A program made the position numbers and the translations under genes. Positions 5,173 to 5,896 of a DNA stretch of 5,896 bases are shown piece after piece. The notes below the pieces were generated by a model. The model worked only from the letters and a program-made list of their open reading frames with translations. It did no database searches and had not been told where the DNA came from. The stretch is from the NCBI GenBank assembly GCA_021797525.1, contig JAJZZQ010000085.1, positions 1-5,896 on the forward strand, read 5' to 3'. Every line of letters starts with the position of its first letter. Positions within the stretch are counted from its first letter, which is position 1. The DNA comes from Thermoplasmata archaeon (lineage in GTDB: Archaea; Thermoplasmatota; Thermoplasmata; Thermoplasmatales; Thermoplasmataceae).

Positions 5173-5896
5173 TTAGTTTTCCCTCTTTACCATCAACTTC
5201 CTGTATCCATACATTATATCACTGTCCAGCCTGTCATCTTTAGATGGCTTTACTGCTCTCAGGTCCTGGAATTTCTCTGTAACGGTTTCAAGGACAATCC
5301 TGGCCTCCAAACGGGCCAAAGGTGCTCCCAGACAGAAGTGTACCCCCTCACCGAATGCAATGTGTCTGTTCTCCTTCCTGTCCGGGACGAATTTTTCAGG
5401 ATCATTGAATATATATTCATCCCTGTTCGCAGAGCCAAGGAAGACACTGACAAAGTCCCCTTTGCTTATCTCAATGCCTCCAATTTTATAATTTTCCTTT
5501 GCCACTCTTCTCGTGGACTGTACTGGAGATCTGTATCTCAATGACTCCTCAACTGCGCTCTGAATAAGCGATGGTTTTTCCTTGAGTAGTTGGAATGTTC
5601 CTGGATACTCTGACATAGTGAGTATGGAATTGCCTATGAGATTGGTTGTTGTCTCATTGCCGGCAGCCAGAAGAAGTATTGAGAAGCCTGTAATTTCCTG
5701 TTTGGTAAGTCTCTCTCCATCAACCTCTGACTCTATTAGCAAACTTATGAGATCATCACCGAGATTCCGCCTTCGCTCATCAATGAGATGTCCAAAATAT
5801 TCTGACATCTCTTTCTGAAGGGCCATATCGACGCCCATTCTGCCTAGATCCATGGCAAGTTTGTCGGACCATTCCTTGAATTTTGGCATCTGGTCC
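5173..5896 (-). CDS. Cytochrome P450, C-terminal part, CYP231-like
   Basis: Heme monooxygenase whose first third lies beyond the right edge. The frame stays open upstream of the Met at 5889 (Asp-Gln precede it), and residues around MPKFKEWSDKLA align with the middle of the family, so that Met is internal. About 240 residues are visible, where a whole protein of 350-400 is usual. Counting from that Met, the I-helix oxygen-activation motif AGNETT is at 76-81, the K-helix ExxR is E115-R118 (EESLR), and the heme loop is FGEGVHFCLG with the iron ligand C186. From memory, GNETTTNLIGN, LGSANRDE and CLGAPLARLEA match CYP231A2 of Picrophilus torridus closely. No membrane segment is visible, so it should be soluble and use a ferredoxin-type partner, none of which is encoded here. 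Substrate unknown. The stop at 5173-5175 is 60 bases before the aldehyde dehydrogenase start. Confidence 0.95.
   Translation of the reverse strand, partial: DQMPKFKEWSDKLAMDLGRMGVDMALQKEMSEYFGHLIDERRRNLGDDLISLLIESEVDGERLTKQEITGFSILLLAAGNETTTNLIGNSILTMSEYPGTFQLLKEKPSLIQSAVEESLRYRSPVQSTRRVAKENYKIGGIEISKGDFVSVFLGSANRDEYIFNDPEKFVPDRKENRHIAFGEGVHFCLGAPLARLEARIVLETVTEKFQDLRAVKPSKDDRLDSDIMYGYRKLMVKREN

Overview
The window looks like an archaeal chromosome segment, most probably from a Thermoplasmatales-type thermoacidophile. It carries a transcription factor B gene paired with a gar1-like gene and a probable KEOPS pcc1 gene. It has a class II tRNA-Leu whose 3' CCA is not encoded. Its P450 resembles, from memory, the CYP231 family of Picrophilus. 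TATA boxes lie about 25 bases upstream of several start codons, as in leaderless archaeal transcription, and Arg AGG/AGA and Ile ATA codons are used heavily. The exact genus cannot be decided from the sequence alone.

Layout. Bases 1-94 hold the last 30 codons of an unrecognised gene that enters from the left edge. Bases 95-511 are non-coding and A/T-rich, with several short palindromes. Then comes a plus-strand information-processing unit, gar1 (H/ACA RNP protein) followed by tfb, with tfb translated from a strong Shine-Dalgarno site that overlaps the end of gar1. A small probable pcc1 gene converges on tfb, and the two overlap by 3 bases plus their stop codons. A plus-strand tRNA-Leu(CAA) is divergent from pcc1, and both appear to share one A/T-box in the 50-base gap. 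From about 2147 to the right edge everything is on the minus strand. In transcription order this half holds a cytochrome P450 (its N-terminus lies beyond the right edge), a GabD1-type aldehyde dehydrogenase, and a thiamine-diphosphate (ThDP) enzyme of the acetolactate-synthase fold.

The most interesting point is the aldehyde dehydrogenase/ThDP enzyme pair. The ThDP enzyme would be labelled acetolactate synthase by default, but its motifs fit better the 2-oxoglutarate decarboxylase of cyanobacteria. That enzyme works with a GabD1-like succinic semialdehyde dehydrogenase to convert 2-oxoglutarate to succinate without the CoA-dependent dehydrogenase. The same two families stand side by side here, so the pair may form a CoA-independent tricarboxylic acid cycle bypass in an archaeon. 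This is an inference from motifs and neighbourhood, and the substrates are unproven. The link of the P450 to this pair is unknown.
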